64,000 nt of DNA. Source: Aurantiacibacter gangjinensis. GTDB taxonomy: Bacteria; Pseudomonadota; Alphaproteobacteria; Sphingomonadales; Sphingomonadaceae. Below, one piece after another: positions 57,998 to 64,000 of this stretch. Every line of letters begins with the position of its first letter. The first letter of the stretch is position 1. The notes beneath the pieces were generated by a model. It had not been told where the DNA came from. It saw only the letters and a program-made list of their open reading frames with translations, and ran no database searches. The position numbers and the translations under genes were made by a program. Where the stretch lies: NCBI RefSeq assembly GCF_001886695.1, contig NZ_CP018097.1, positions 310,001 to 374,000 on the forward strand. Reading direction: 5' to 3'.

Positions 57998-59185
57998 CTA
58001 GGCGGGTCCGTCGCCATAGGCAATGCGGACCATGCCTGCCGCCTGCGCCGACAGCGCGCGGGCATCGTCGGTATCCTCCCCCACGGCCAGCGCCACGCCC
58101 ATGCGGCGATAGGGCCTTGTGGTGGGCTTGCCGAAGATGCGGACATCGACATCGGGGCTGAGACCCAGCGCATCGGCGACACCTTCGAAGCTGAAATCGC
58201 TGCTGTCGCGATCGGCGAGGATGACGGCGGAAGCGGCGGGCACGGCCGGTTCCTCGCCATGGATAGGAAGACCCATCACGGCGCGGGCATGCAGGTCGAA
58301 TTCGGACAAGCTCTGCGAGATCAGCGTCACCATGCCGGTGTCGTGCGGCCTGGGTGAAAGTTCGGAGAAGATCACTTCCTCGCCGCGTACGAAAAACTCG
58401 ACGCCGTAAAGGCCGTATCCCCGCCCCTCGCCTTCCAGCGCCGAGACGACCTTCTGGGCCATCTCCTGCGCCGTGGCGAGCGCGGCCTCGCTCATCGCGG
58501 CGGGCTGCCAGCTTTCCTGATAATCGCCGCGTTCCTGCCGGTGGCCGATAGGCTCGCAGAAAGTGAAGCCGCCCTTATGGCGCACGGTGAGCAGCGTGAT
58601 CTCGTAATCGAAGGCAATGAATTCTTCCACGATCACCCGCGCCCGGTCTCCGCGCATATTGGCGACGGCATGGTCCCATGCGGCCTGCAGCTCGGCCTCG
58701 CTATCGACCTTGCTCTGCCCCTTGCCGCTGGAGGACATGACCGGCTTGATGACGCAAGGAAAGCCGGTGTGCGCCGCGCCCGCCTGCACTTCGTCGAAGC
58801 TCTCGGCGTAGCGATAGCGCGAGGTGGTGAGCCCCAGTTCCAGCGCGGCGAGATCGCGGATAGCATCGCGGTTCATCGTCATCTGCGCCGCCTTGGCGGA
58901 GGGGATGACGGTGAGGCCCTCCTCCTCCAGATCGGCCAGCACCTCGGTGCGGATCGCCTCGATCTCGGGCACGATATAATCGGGCTGGTGCTTGCGGGCA
59001 GCGGCACGCAGCGCATCGCCATCGAGCATGGAAAACACTTCACGCCCGTCCGCCACCTGCATGGCAGGCGCGTCGTCATAGGCATCGCAGGCGATGACAT
59101 GCGCGCCGAGCCGCTTGGCCGAGATGACGAATTCGCGCCCCAGTTCGCCCGAGCCGAGCAGGAGGATCTTGGCGGTGTGGCTCAT
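57998..59185 (-). CDS. purT: Formate-dependent phosphoribosylglycinamide formyltransferase
   Basis: ATP-grasp enzyme of 395 residues converting GAR, formate and ATP to formyl-GAR in purine synthesis. N-terminal [31 protein letters not shown], central ATP-grasp with [60 protein letters not shown] (metal-binding Glu), and the C-terminal [19 protein letters not shown]. Start ATG 59185 overlaps the stop of the 37-codon gene upstream (ATGA). Length matches E. coli PurT (392). Confidence 0.94.
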   Translation of the reverse strand: MSHTAKILLLGSGELGREFVISAKRLGAHVIACDAYDDAPAMQVADGREVFSMLDGDALRAAARKHQPDYIVPEIEAIRTEVLADLEEEGLTVIPSAKAAQMTMNRDAIRDLAALELGLTTSRYRYAESFDEVQAGAAHTGFPCVIKPVMSSSGKGQSKVDSEAELQAAWDHAVANMRGDRARVIVEEFIAFDYEITLLTVRHKGGFTFCEPIGHRQERGDYQESWQPAAMSEAALATAQEMAQKVVSALEGEGRGYGLYGVEFFVRGEEVIFSELSPRPHDTGMVTLISQSLSEFDLHARAVMGLPIHGEEPAVPAASAVILADRDSSDFSFEGVADALGLSPDVDVRIFGKPTTRPYRRMGVALAVGEDTDDARALSAQAAGMVRIAYGDGPA

Positions 59186-59295
59186 TTCGAACGCTCGACG
59201 CCGGCTTCGTCCAACCAATCCGGCGCGTTGATCGAAGCGTAGGCTCCGAGGCTGAGCAGGATAACGAAGCCAGCGAAGGTCAGCGCGCGCCGCAT
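59182..59295 (-). CDS. Uncharacterised 37-residue single-pass membrane protein
   Basis: Short frame wedged between lysC and purT. The ATG at 59293-59295 overlaps the lysC stop (TGATG) and its TGA overlaps the purT start (ATGA), so ribosomes would pass straight through all three. The peptide starts [20 protein letters not shown], two arginines then one hydrophobic helix, and ends in a polar acidic tail ([12 protein letters not shown]). This is a classic small membrane-protein layout, with a cytoplasmic N-terminus by the positive-inside rule. No homologue is recognised. Perfect coupling on both sides is the main evidence that it is real. Confidence 0.65.
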   Translation of the reverse strand: MRRALTFAGFVILLSLGAYASINAPDWLDEAGVERSK

Positions 59296-60578
59296 CAGGC
59301 CGCTTCGCCCTCTTCGGCATCCAGCCCGTAGGCGGTGTGCAACACGCGCACGGCCAGTTCGGTCTCGTCCTCGTCGATCAGCACGCTGACCTTGATTTCC
59401 GAGGTGGAGATTGCCTGCACGTTGATGCCGCGCTCCGCCAGCGCGCGGAACATGGTAGCAGCGACGCCTGCATGGCTTTTCATCCCCATGCCGACGACGC
59501 TGATCTTGGCGACCTTGCTGTCGGTGATGATGCGGTTGAAGCCGAGCGCTTCCTTGCGATCTTCGAGCAGCGCCTGCGCGCGGGCAAGTTCGTTCAGCGG
59601 CACGGTGAAGGTCACGTCCGTCTCGCCCTTGTCGCGGCCCACATTCTGGATGATCATATCGACATTGATGCCGGCATCGCCCAGCGGTGCGAAAATATCC
59701 GCCACCGCGCCCGGCTTGTCCTGCACCCGCGTCAGCACCACGCGCGCTTCATTCTTGTCATGGGCGATGCCGGTAACGGTCTGGCGTTCCATATCTGTCG
59801 TCTCCAGGATGTCCTGCATTTCATCTTCGGACACGATCATCGTGCCCGGCAGCGTGTCGGCCGGCGGCGAGCCTTCTTCCACGAAGGAAGAGAGCACCTG
59901 CACCCGCACATTGTGCTTCATCGCGAGGCTGACGGAGCGGGTCTGCAGCACTTTCGCGCCCACGGATGCCAGCTCCAGCATTTCCTCGTAGGATACGTAT
60001 TTGATCTTGCGTGCGCGAGCCACGATGCGTGGGTCGGTGGTGTAGACCCCGTCCACATCGGTGTAGATATCGCAGCGGTCCGCGCCCACGGCTGCGGCGA
60101 CGGCGACTGCCGAAGTATCGGAACCGCCCCGCCCCATGGTGGTGATGCGCTGGTGATCGGACACGCCCTGAAAGCCCGGGATTACGGCGATCTCGCCTTC
60201 CGCCATGCTGTCTGCCAGCCGTTCGGCATGGATTTCACCCACACGGGCATTGGCGTGGGCGGAGAAGGTTTTCACCGGCAATTGCCAGCCCAGCCAGCTG
60301 CGCGCCTTGCAGCCCATGGCCTGCAATGTGAGAGCCAGCAGGCCCGCCGTCACCTGCTCCCCGCTGGCGACGACGACATCGTATTCCGCCGGATCGTAGA
60401 GCGGATTGGCCTCGCGGCAGAAGTTCACCAGCCTGTCCGTCTCGCCGGCCATGGCGGAAACGACGACGGCGACCTCGTTACCCCCGGCCGCCTGCGCGCG
60501 CACGATATTGGCGACGCGCCGGATGCGTTCCGTCCCCGCGACCGAGGTGCCGCCGAATTTCATCACGATGCGGGCCAA
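59295..60578 (-). CDS. lysC: Aspartate kinase
   Basis: First enzyme of the lysine, threonine, methionine branch: phosphorylates aspartate. The 427-residue product has the amino acid kinase domain ([49 protein letters not shown]) and two C-terminal ACT domains ([46 protein letters not shown]) for feedback control. The start appears to be TTG (60576-60578, [10 protein letters not shown]) with GAGG upstream. An internal ATG at residue 6 is the alternative. It is the first gene of a tightly coupled set lysC-sORF-purT-nitronate monooxygenase and divergent from ubiG. Confidence 0.94.
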   Translation of the reverse strand: MARIVMKFGGTSVAGTERIRRVANIVRAQAAGGNEVAVVVSAMAGETDRLVNFCREANPLYDPAEYDVVVASGEQVTAGLLALTLQAMGCKARSWLGWQLPVKTFSAHANARVGEIHAERLADSMAEGEIAVIPGFQGVSDHQRITTMGRGGSDTSAVAVAAAVGADRCDIYTDVDGVYTTDPRIVARARKIKYVSYEEMLELASVGAKVLQTRSVSLAMKHNVRVQVLSSFVEEGSPPADTLPGTMIVSEDEMQDILETTDMERQTVTGIAHDKNEARVVLTRVQDKPGAVADIFAPLGDAGINVDMIIQNVGRDKGETDVTFTVPLNELARAQALLEDRKEALGFNRIITDSKVAKISVVGMGMKSHAGVAATMFRALAERGINVQAISTSEIKVSVLIDEDETELAVRVLHTAYGLDAEEGEAA

Positions 60579-60635
60579 GTGCTTGCCTCATGCGTTAATA
60601 TGGTCGAACCCTTCGCGCGCTGTTAGGGAGCCGCA

Positions 60636-61385
60636 ATGCCAGACGCAACTGTCACATCCGAAACCGGTTCCGCCACCATCCGGCCCGAGGAGGCGCACTT
60701 CTTCGGCGCGCTGGCGGCGGATTGGTGGGATCCGGCAGGCTCCTCCGCCATGCTGCACAAGCTCAATCCGGTGCGCCTCAAATTCCTGCGAGAAGCGGTG
60801 GACATGCATTGGGGCGGCGATATCGAGAGCGTGCGCCCGCTGGCAGGCAAGGTCGTGCTGGATGTCGGATGCGGCGCGGGCCTGCTGACCGAACCGCTGG
60901 CGCGGCTTGGCGGAGAGGTGACGGGCGTGGATGCGTCGCCGGAAAATACGCGGGCCGCCGCCGCGCATTCCGAAGGCGCGGGGCTGGATATCCGCTACAT
61001 CCCCGGCGAGCTGGGTTCGCTGGGGCTTGGGCATTTCGACCTCGTTACCAGCATGGAAGTGATCGAGCATGTGGCCGACAAGCAGGCTTTCGCCGTGCAA
61101 CTCGCCGCGCATCTCGCGCCGGGCGGAGTGATGGTGCTTTCCACCCCCAACCGCACGCTCGCCAGCCGCGCGCTGCTGGTGGAGGCGGCCGAGGCGAGCG
61201 GCATGGTGCCCAAGGGCACGCATGACTGGCACGATTTCGTGACCCCGGAGGAGCTGGAAAATCTGCTGGAAGCCGCCGGGCTGGAGATGGGCAATCCGCA
61301 AGGCGTTGCGTGGTCGCCGTCCAAAGGACTGCATCTGTCGGACGACCTTTCGCTCAATTACATCGTGACGGCGCGGCACGCCTAA
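60636..61385 (+). CDS. ubiG: Ubiquinone biosynthesis O-methyltransferase UbiG
   Basis: SAM-dependent methyltransferase of 249 residues performing the two O-methylations of ubiquinone synthesis. N-terminal EEAHFFGALAADWWDPAGSSAMLHKLNPVRLKFL is diagnostic of UbiG. Motif I is VVLDVGCGAGLLTEPLARLG, then VTGVDASPENTRAAAAHS, SMEVIEHVADKQAF and LSTPNRTLASRALLVEAAE. Start ATG 60636 with GGGAG upstream. It is convergent with the glycerophosphodiesterase gene. The two stops overlap by four bases. Confidence 0.94.
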   Translation: MPDATVTSETGSATIRPEEAHFFGALAADWWDPAGSSAMLHKLNPVRLKFLREAVDMHWGGDIESVRPLAGKVVLDVGCGAGLLTEPLARLGGEVTGVDASPENTRAAAAHSEGAGLDIRYIPGELGSLGLGHFDLVTSMEVIEHVADKQAFAVQLAAHLAPGGVMVLSTPNRTLASRALLVEAAEASGMVPKGTHDWHDFVTPEELENLLEAAGLEMGNPQGVAWSPSKGLHLSDDLSLNYIVTARHA

Positions 61386-62410
61386 TCGGAAATAGTGCCG
61401 AGCATCAGGCCCGGATCGTCGGTAAACACCGCGTCCACTCCGGCGCTTTCGAGCAACCGGATCAGCACCTCCATGGCGCCCTCCTCTGCGTCATCGGCAG
61501 AACTCCTGAGCGCTGCCGGAAGGAAAATGTTTTCTTTTCGCGCGGTCCATGCGTGGACAAGTAAACCCCCTGCCTGCGCCGCTTCGATAACGCCTGTCGA
61601 GGCACCGTCCTCTCCCAGCAATAGCGGGATGGCTGCGCCGATCCCGTCCGCATACTCCGCGATCTCGGCCAGGCCTTCGGGCGTCACCATGTCGGCGTAG
61701 CTGCGCGACGGATCATCCGCCGGGCCGCCTTCGTTGGAAACAAGCTGCACCAGCCGGATATCGGTCATGCCGTTCAGCCGCCGCAGCGGGGCGATGTCGA
61801 AGCTCTGGATGAACGCCGGCGCCTCCGCGCCTTCATACCCAGCACTGTGCAATTGCTCGACCAGCATAGCGGCCAGGTCGCAACCCAGACCTTCGAAATA
61901 GGTCGGATGTTTTATCTCCGGATAGAGGCCTACCGTGCGCCCCGTCTCTTCCTCCAGCGCGCGAGCGAGCTGGATCACCTCGGTGAGCGTTGGCACCTGG
62001 TACAGCCCGTCGAATGCGGTGTTCTGCGGACGGATCTCGGGCAGACGCTCGCGGACGCGCAGCGTGCGCAGTTCGGCCAACGTGAAGTCCTCGGTGAACC
62101 AGCCGCTCACTTCCTCGCCATCGATCATCTTGGTCGTATGGCGATCGGCGAATTCCGGGCGGTCGGCGACATCGGTCGTTCCGCTAATCTCGTTCTCGTG
62201 CCGCGCCACCAGCACGCCGTCGGCAGTCGGCACCAGGTCCGGCTCGATATAATCCGCGCCCTGCCGCACGCCCAGTTCATAGGCGGCCAGTGTGTGTTCG
62301 GGGCGGTCCCCGCTGGCTCCGCGATGGGCGATGATGAGCATGTCGGCCTCCTGTGCAGCGAGCGCGGTGGGGATCAGTGTGGCAAGCAACAGCAGCATCC
62401 AGCGTATCAT
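61382..62410 (-). CDS. Exported glycerophosphodiester phosphodiesterase
   Basis: Periplasmic GDPD of 342 residues (GlpQ-like) hydrolysing glycerophosphodiesters to glycerol 3-phosphate and an alcohol. Signal peptide MIRWMLLLLATLIPTALAAQE. Active-site motifs: LIIAHRGASGDRPEHTLAAYELGVRQGADYIEPDLV (catalytic His, metal Glu and Asp), VARHENEISGTTDV (second His), VGLYPEIKHPTYF, and the closing AVFTDDPGLM. ATG at 62408-62410 overlaps the stop of the upstream DCC gene (ATGA). Longer frames upstream are not supported. Confidence 0.92.
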   Translation of the reverse strand: MIRWMLLLLATLIPTALAAQEADMLIIAHRGASGDRPEHTLAAYELGVRQGADYIEPDLVPTADGVLVARHENEISGTTDVADRPEFADRHTTKMIDGEEVSGWFTEDFTLAELRTLRVRERLPEIRPQNTAFDGLYQVPTLTEVIQLARALEEETGRTVGLYPEIKHPTYFEGLGCDLAAMLVEQLHSAGYEGAEAPAFIQSFDIAPLRRLNGMTDIRLVQLVSNEGGPADDPSRSYADMVTPEGLAEIAEYADGIGAAIPLLLGEDGASTGVIEAAQAGGLLVHAWTARKENIFLPAALRSSADDAEEGAMEVLIRLLESAGVDAVFTDDPGLMLGTISD

Positions 62411-62859
62411 GGCAGAACCCTCTCCATATCCTTTGCGTCCGGCATCCAGCATGTCTCGCGCTTGCCGAAGAGGCGATAGCGATTGCGCGCGATCAGGCGG
62501 TAGACCGGGTCGCGCAATATCCGCGGCACCATGCTGCCGAGCGCCGCCAGCCATGTCCACGGCCACGGCAGGCCGCGCCAGATGGCCAGCACCCCGTCGC
62601 TGTCGCGCCAGACGTGCGCTCCGTCCACCACCACCATCGTTTCCGGATCGGCAGGGTCAATCCCCAGCATGCGGTAGATGGCGCTGCCTGCGGCGCCCTG
62701 CATGGAGGCGAGGCGGAAGCGGCGGCGTGTGTCGCGTTTCAGGATGAAGAGGGCATTCGCGCTGCACAGCACGCATTCGGCATCGAAGACCACCACGGGT
62801 CCGCCTTCCAATGCCGCCAGCGGATCAGCCAAGCGCGTTTTCCCATTCGCTTTCGGCAA
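62407..62859 (-). CDS. DCC-type thiol-disulfide oxidoreductase family protein (DUF393)
   Basis: Protein of 150 residues with the DCC signature VVVFDAECVLCSANALFILKRD (about 22-43), where the D-x-x-C-x-x-C core gives the family its name. Then FRLASMQGAAGSAIYRMLG, and a C-terminal segment with RDPVYRLIARNRYRLFGKRETCWMP. The family is thought to have thioredoxin-like redox activity, without a proven substrate. Its start lies inside the end of the ArsC-like gene (35-bp overlap). Confidence 0.85.
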   Translation of the reverse strand: MPKANGKTRLADPLAALEGGPVVVFDAECVLCSANALFILKRDTRRRFRLASMQGAAGSAIYRMLGIDPADPETMVVVDGAHVWRDSDGVLAIWRGLPWPWTWLAALGSMVPRILRDPVYRLIARNRYRLFGKRETCWMPDAKDMERVLP

Positions 62860-63175
62860 AGCCGACCAGCACGTGCTCGTCGCCCTCGCGCTCCATCACC
62901 GGGCGCTTGATCATGCTGGGATGCTCCACCATCAGGGCGAGAGCCTTTTCGCGGTCCATATCGGCCGTGTCCGCCTCGTCCAGCTTGCGGAAGGTGGTGC
63001 CGCGCCGGTTGAGCAGCACTTCCCAACCGCATCGGTCGGCCCAGTGCGACAGCTTCTCGGCATCCGCGCCTTCCTTCTTGTAATCGTGAAAGCTGTATTC
63101 GAGCCCATTTGTGTCCAGCCATTTGCGGGCCTTCTTGACGGTGTCGCAATTGGGGATGCCGTAGAGGTGGATCAT
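62825..63175 (-). CDS. ArsC/Spx-family reductase (YffB-like)
   Basis: Thioredoxin-fold protein of 116 residues. It begins MIHLYGIPNCDTVKKARKWLD with a single Cys in NCDTVKKA, as in YffB. The classic CxxC is absent. The Arg segment SMIKRPVMEREGDEHVLVGF is present. YffB-type proteins are probably glutathione-dependent thiol reductases rather than arsenate reductases, and no ars genes are near. ATG 63175 overlaps the stop of the preceding monooxygenase gene (ATGA), and AAAGGA lies upstream. Confidence 0.87.
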   Translation of the reverse strand: MIHLYGIPNCDTVKKARKWLDTNGLEYSFHDYKKEGADAEKLSHWADRCGWEVLLNRRGTTFRKLDEADTADMDREKALALMVEHPSMIKRPVMEREGDEHVLVGFAESEWENALG

Positions 63176-63486
63176 GAAGGGTCCTTTGCCACGAAGCGGT
63201 GTGTCAGGGGATTGTTGCAGGCGTATAACGTGTAGGTGGCATACCACCGTTTGCGGCCATCGGCCTGCGCGATGCGGTGTTCGGCCACGCGGCCCCAGCC
63301 ATGCGCTGCATCCTCGCTGGCCCATTCGGAGATGGCGACGGTTTCGCCATCGCCAGCCACATAGCTTTTGAAGCTGAGGAAACCCGGCTGCGCCTTCGCC
63401 AAAGCTTCCATCGCCTGTGCCTGCGCCGCATAAACCTCCGCATCGATGCCGGAGCGCTTGGTACTGCGAAAGAGAACGAGATACAT
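63172..63486 (-). CDS. Antibiotic biosynthesis monooxygenase (ABM) domain protein
   Basis: Small ferredoxin-like-fold protein of 104 residues: MYLVLFRSTKRSG, YAAQAQAMEALAKAQPGFLSFKSYVAGDGETVAISEWASEDAAHGWGRVAEHRIAQADGRKRWYATY. The pattern of PGF, then ISEW, and the AEHRIAQ helix is that of ABM-domain proteins related to YgiN and haem-degrading monooxygenases. Actual chemistry cannot be told. First of four coupled genes (ABM, ArsC-like, DCC, GDPD). The 239-bp gap upstream toward ruvC has no clear gene. Confidence 0.85.
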   Translation of the reverse strand: MYLVLFRSTKRSGIDAEVYAAQAQAMEALAKAQPGFLSFKSYVAGDGETVAISEWASEDAAHGWGRVAEHRIAQADGRKRWYATYTLYACNNPLTHRFVAKDPS

Positions 63487-63725
63487 GGTTCGTCCATACA
63501 GGCAGCGACGGCACTTTGTCGAAGCCCAAGTTTACCCGCGAAGTTGACAAAGCCGACACTTGCGAGGGACGGTATATGGCCGTTTTCCGATTTTATTTCA
63601 GAGAGTAAAGACGATCTGGCGAAGTTGACACTTTGCCGAAGAAAAACAAAGCGGGTCGAAGAAATTTGCATGAGCGCGCGCTAACCGGCCGTTTGCGCTG
63701 TAGGAAAGCTGCCGGGCGTTGCCGC

Positions 63726-64000
63726 TTAGCGTGTATGCGCATCCGCGATGGCGACGGCCAGCGCGTCGGCGGCGTCCGCGCCCGCAATCTGCGCGCCGGG
63801 CAGCAACACTTTGAGCATGGCTTGCACTTGCCGCTTGTCCGCCCCGCCAGTGCCGACCACGGCCTTTTTCACGCCCCGGGCCGAATGCTCGCGCACAACG
63901 AGATCCGCCATGCCGCACGCCGCCAGCACCGCGCCGCGCGCTTGCGCCAATTTCAGCGTCGATTGCGGGTTCTTGTTAACGAACACTTCCTCGCACGCCG
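63726..64000 (-). CDS. ruvC: Holliday junction resolvase RuvC, C-terminal part
   Basis: The frame enters from the right edge and ends at TAA (63726-63728), showing the last 91 residues. [28 protein letters not shown] is the conserved RuvC segment, with [26 protein letters not shown] (basic DNA-contact region) and [15 protein letters not shown], which contains the last catalytic acidic pair. RuvC cleaves Holliday junctions in the RuvABC resolvasome. The 5' end, with the first catalytic Asp, is outside the window. Confidence 0.93.
   Translation of the reverse strand, partial: ACEEVFVNKNPQSTLKLAQARGAVLAACGMADLVVREHSARGVKKAVVGTGGADKRQVQAMLKVLLPGAQIAGADAADALAVAIADAHTR

Noticed and set aside
57988-58260. 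N-terminal extension of the nitronate monooxygenase frame
   Set aside because: It lies over the 3' end of purT in another frame, is low-complexity, and precedes a normal family start at 57987.

Overview
This 64 kb window is chromosomal DNA of a GC-rich alphaproteobacterium. The gene set (ChpT, RpoH with an RpoH box, a TorF-family porin, several TonB receptors, the ParA/SPOR locus, and the order der, bfr, pyrB-pyrX, lysC-purT, ubiG) fits Sphingomonadales, most likely Erythrobacteraceae. This placement rests on gene content and my recollection of related genomes, not on a search.

Layout. Positions 1-20 kb hold mostly core genes: rpoH, an RluA-type pseudouridine synthase, chpT, an AmpD-like amidase, RNase P RNA, a phosphoesterase, a porin, a glyoxalase, der, bacterioferritin with its ferredoxin, a ParA/SPOR cluster, and pyrB with a degenerate dihydroorotase partner, followed at 19.3-21.2 kb by sppA. 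Two small GIY-YIG nuclease genes interrupt this region. Each sits between palindromic repeats. The first (2335) is bracketed by a perfect 34-bp inverted repeat and is fused in frame to a JAMM metallopeptidase. The second (7565) lies between about 110-bp REPIN-like elements just upstream of der.

Positions 21.3-30.3 kb look like an accessory island behind a tRNA-Val gene. It carries an orphan helix-turn-helix protein, a MerC-like protein, a DUF1826 protein, a TonB receptor, an ABC ATPase with two DUF3526-type permeases, and about 1.2 kb of decayed DNA. I infer metal (possibly zinc) acquisition.

Positions 30.3-50.2 kb form a catabolic island. The leftward arm encodes an SLC13 transporter, a large TonB receptor, two Tat-exported enolase-superfamily enzymes, an exported beta-propeller protein and a TPR-sulfotransferase. 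The rightward arm encodes an IclR regulator, a tartrate/malate dehydrogenase-like enzyme, a Tat-exported ADP-ribosylglycohydrolase-family protein, a class II aldolase, a HAD phosphatase, DhaL, DhaK and an unusual 400-residue transaldolase-family protein. A convergent GntP permease ends the block. A palindrome (TTCCAC-N3-GTGGAA) between the two arms recurs in similar form before the TonB receptor and suggests an IclR regulon. The logic is uptake of a sugar acid or glycoside, periplasmic processing, then cleavage to dihydroxyacetone-type units that DhaKL phosphorylates.

Positions 50.3-64 kb return to housekeeping genes: tRNA-Leu, an NDUFA9-like protein, NfeD/SPFH, fructose-6-phosphate aldolase-like Fsa, an acyl-CoA ligase, a dienelactone hydrolase, a nitronate monooxygenase, purT, an undescribed 37-codon gene, lysC, ubiG, a glycerophosphodiesterase, three small redox or monooxygenase genes, and the 3' part of ruvC. 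Many neighbours overlap by ATGA or TGATG, indicating translational coupling.
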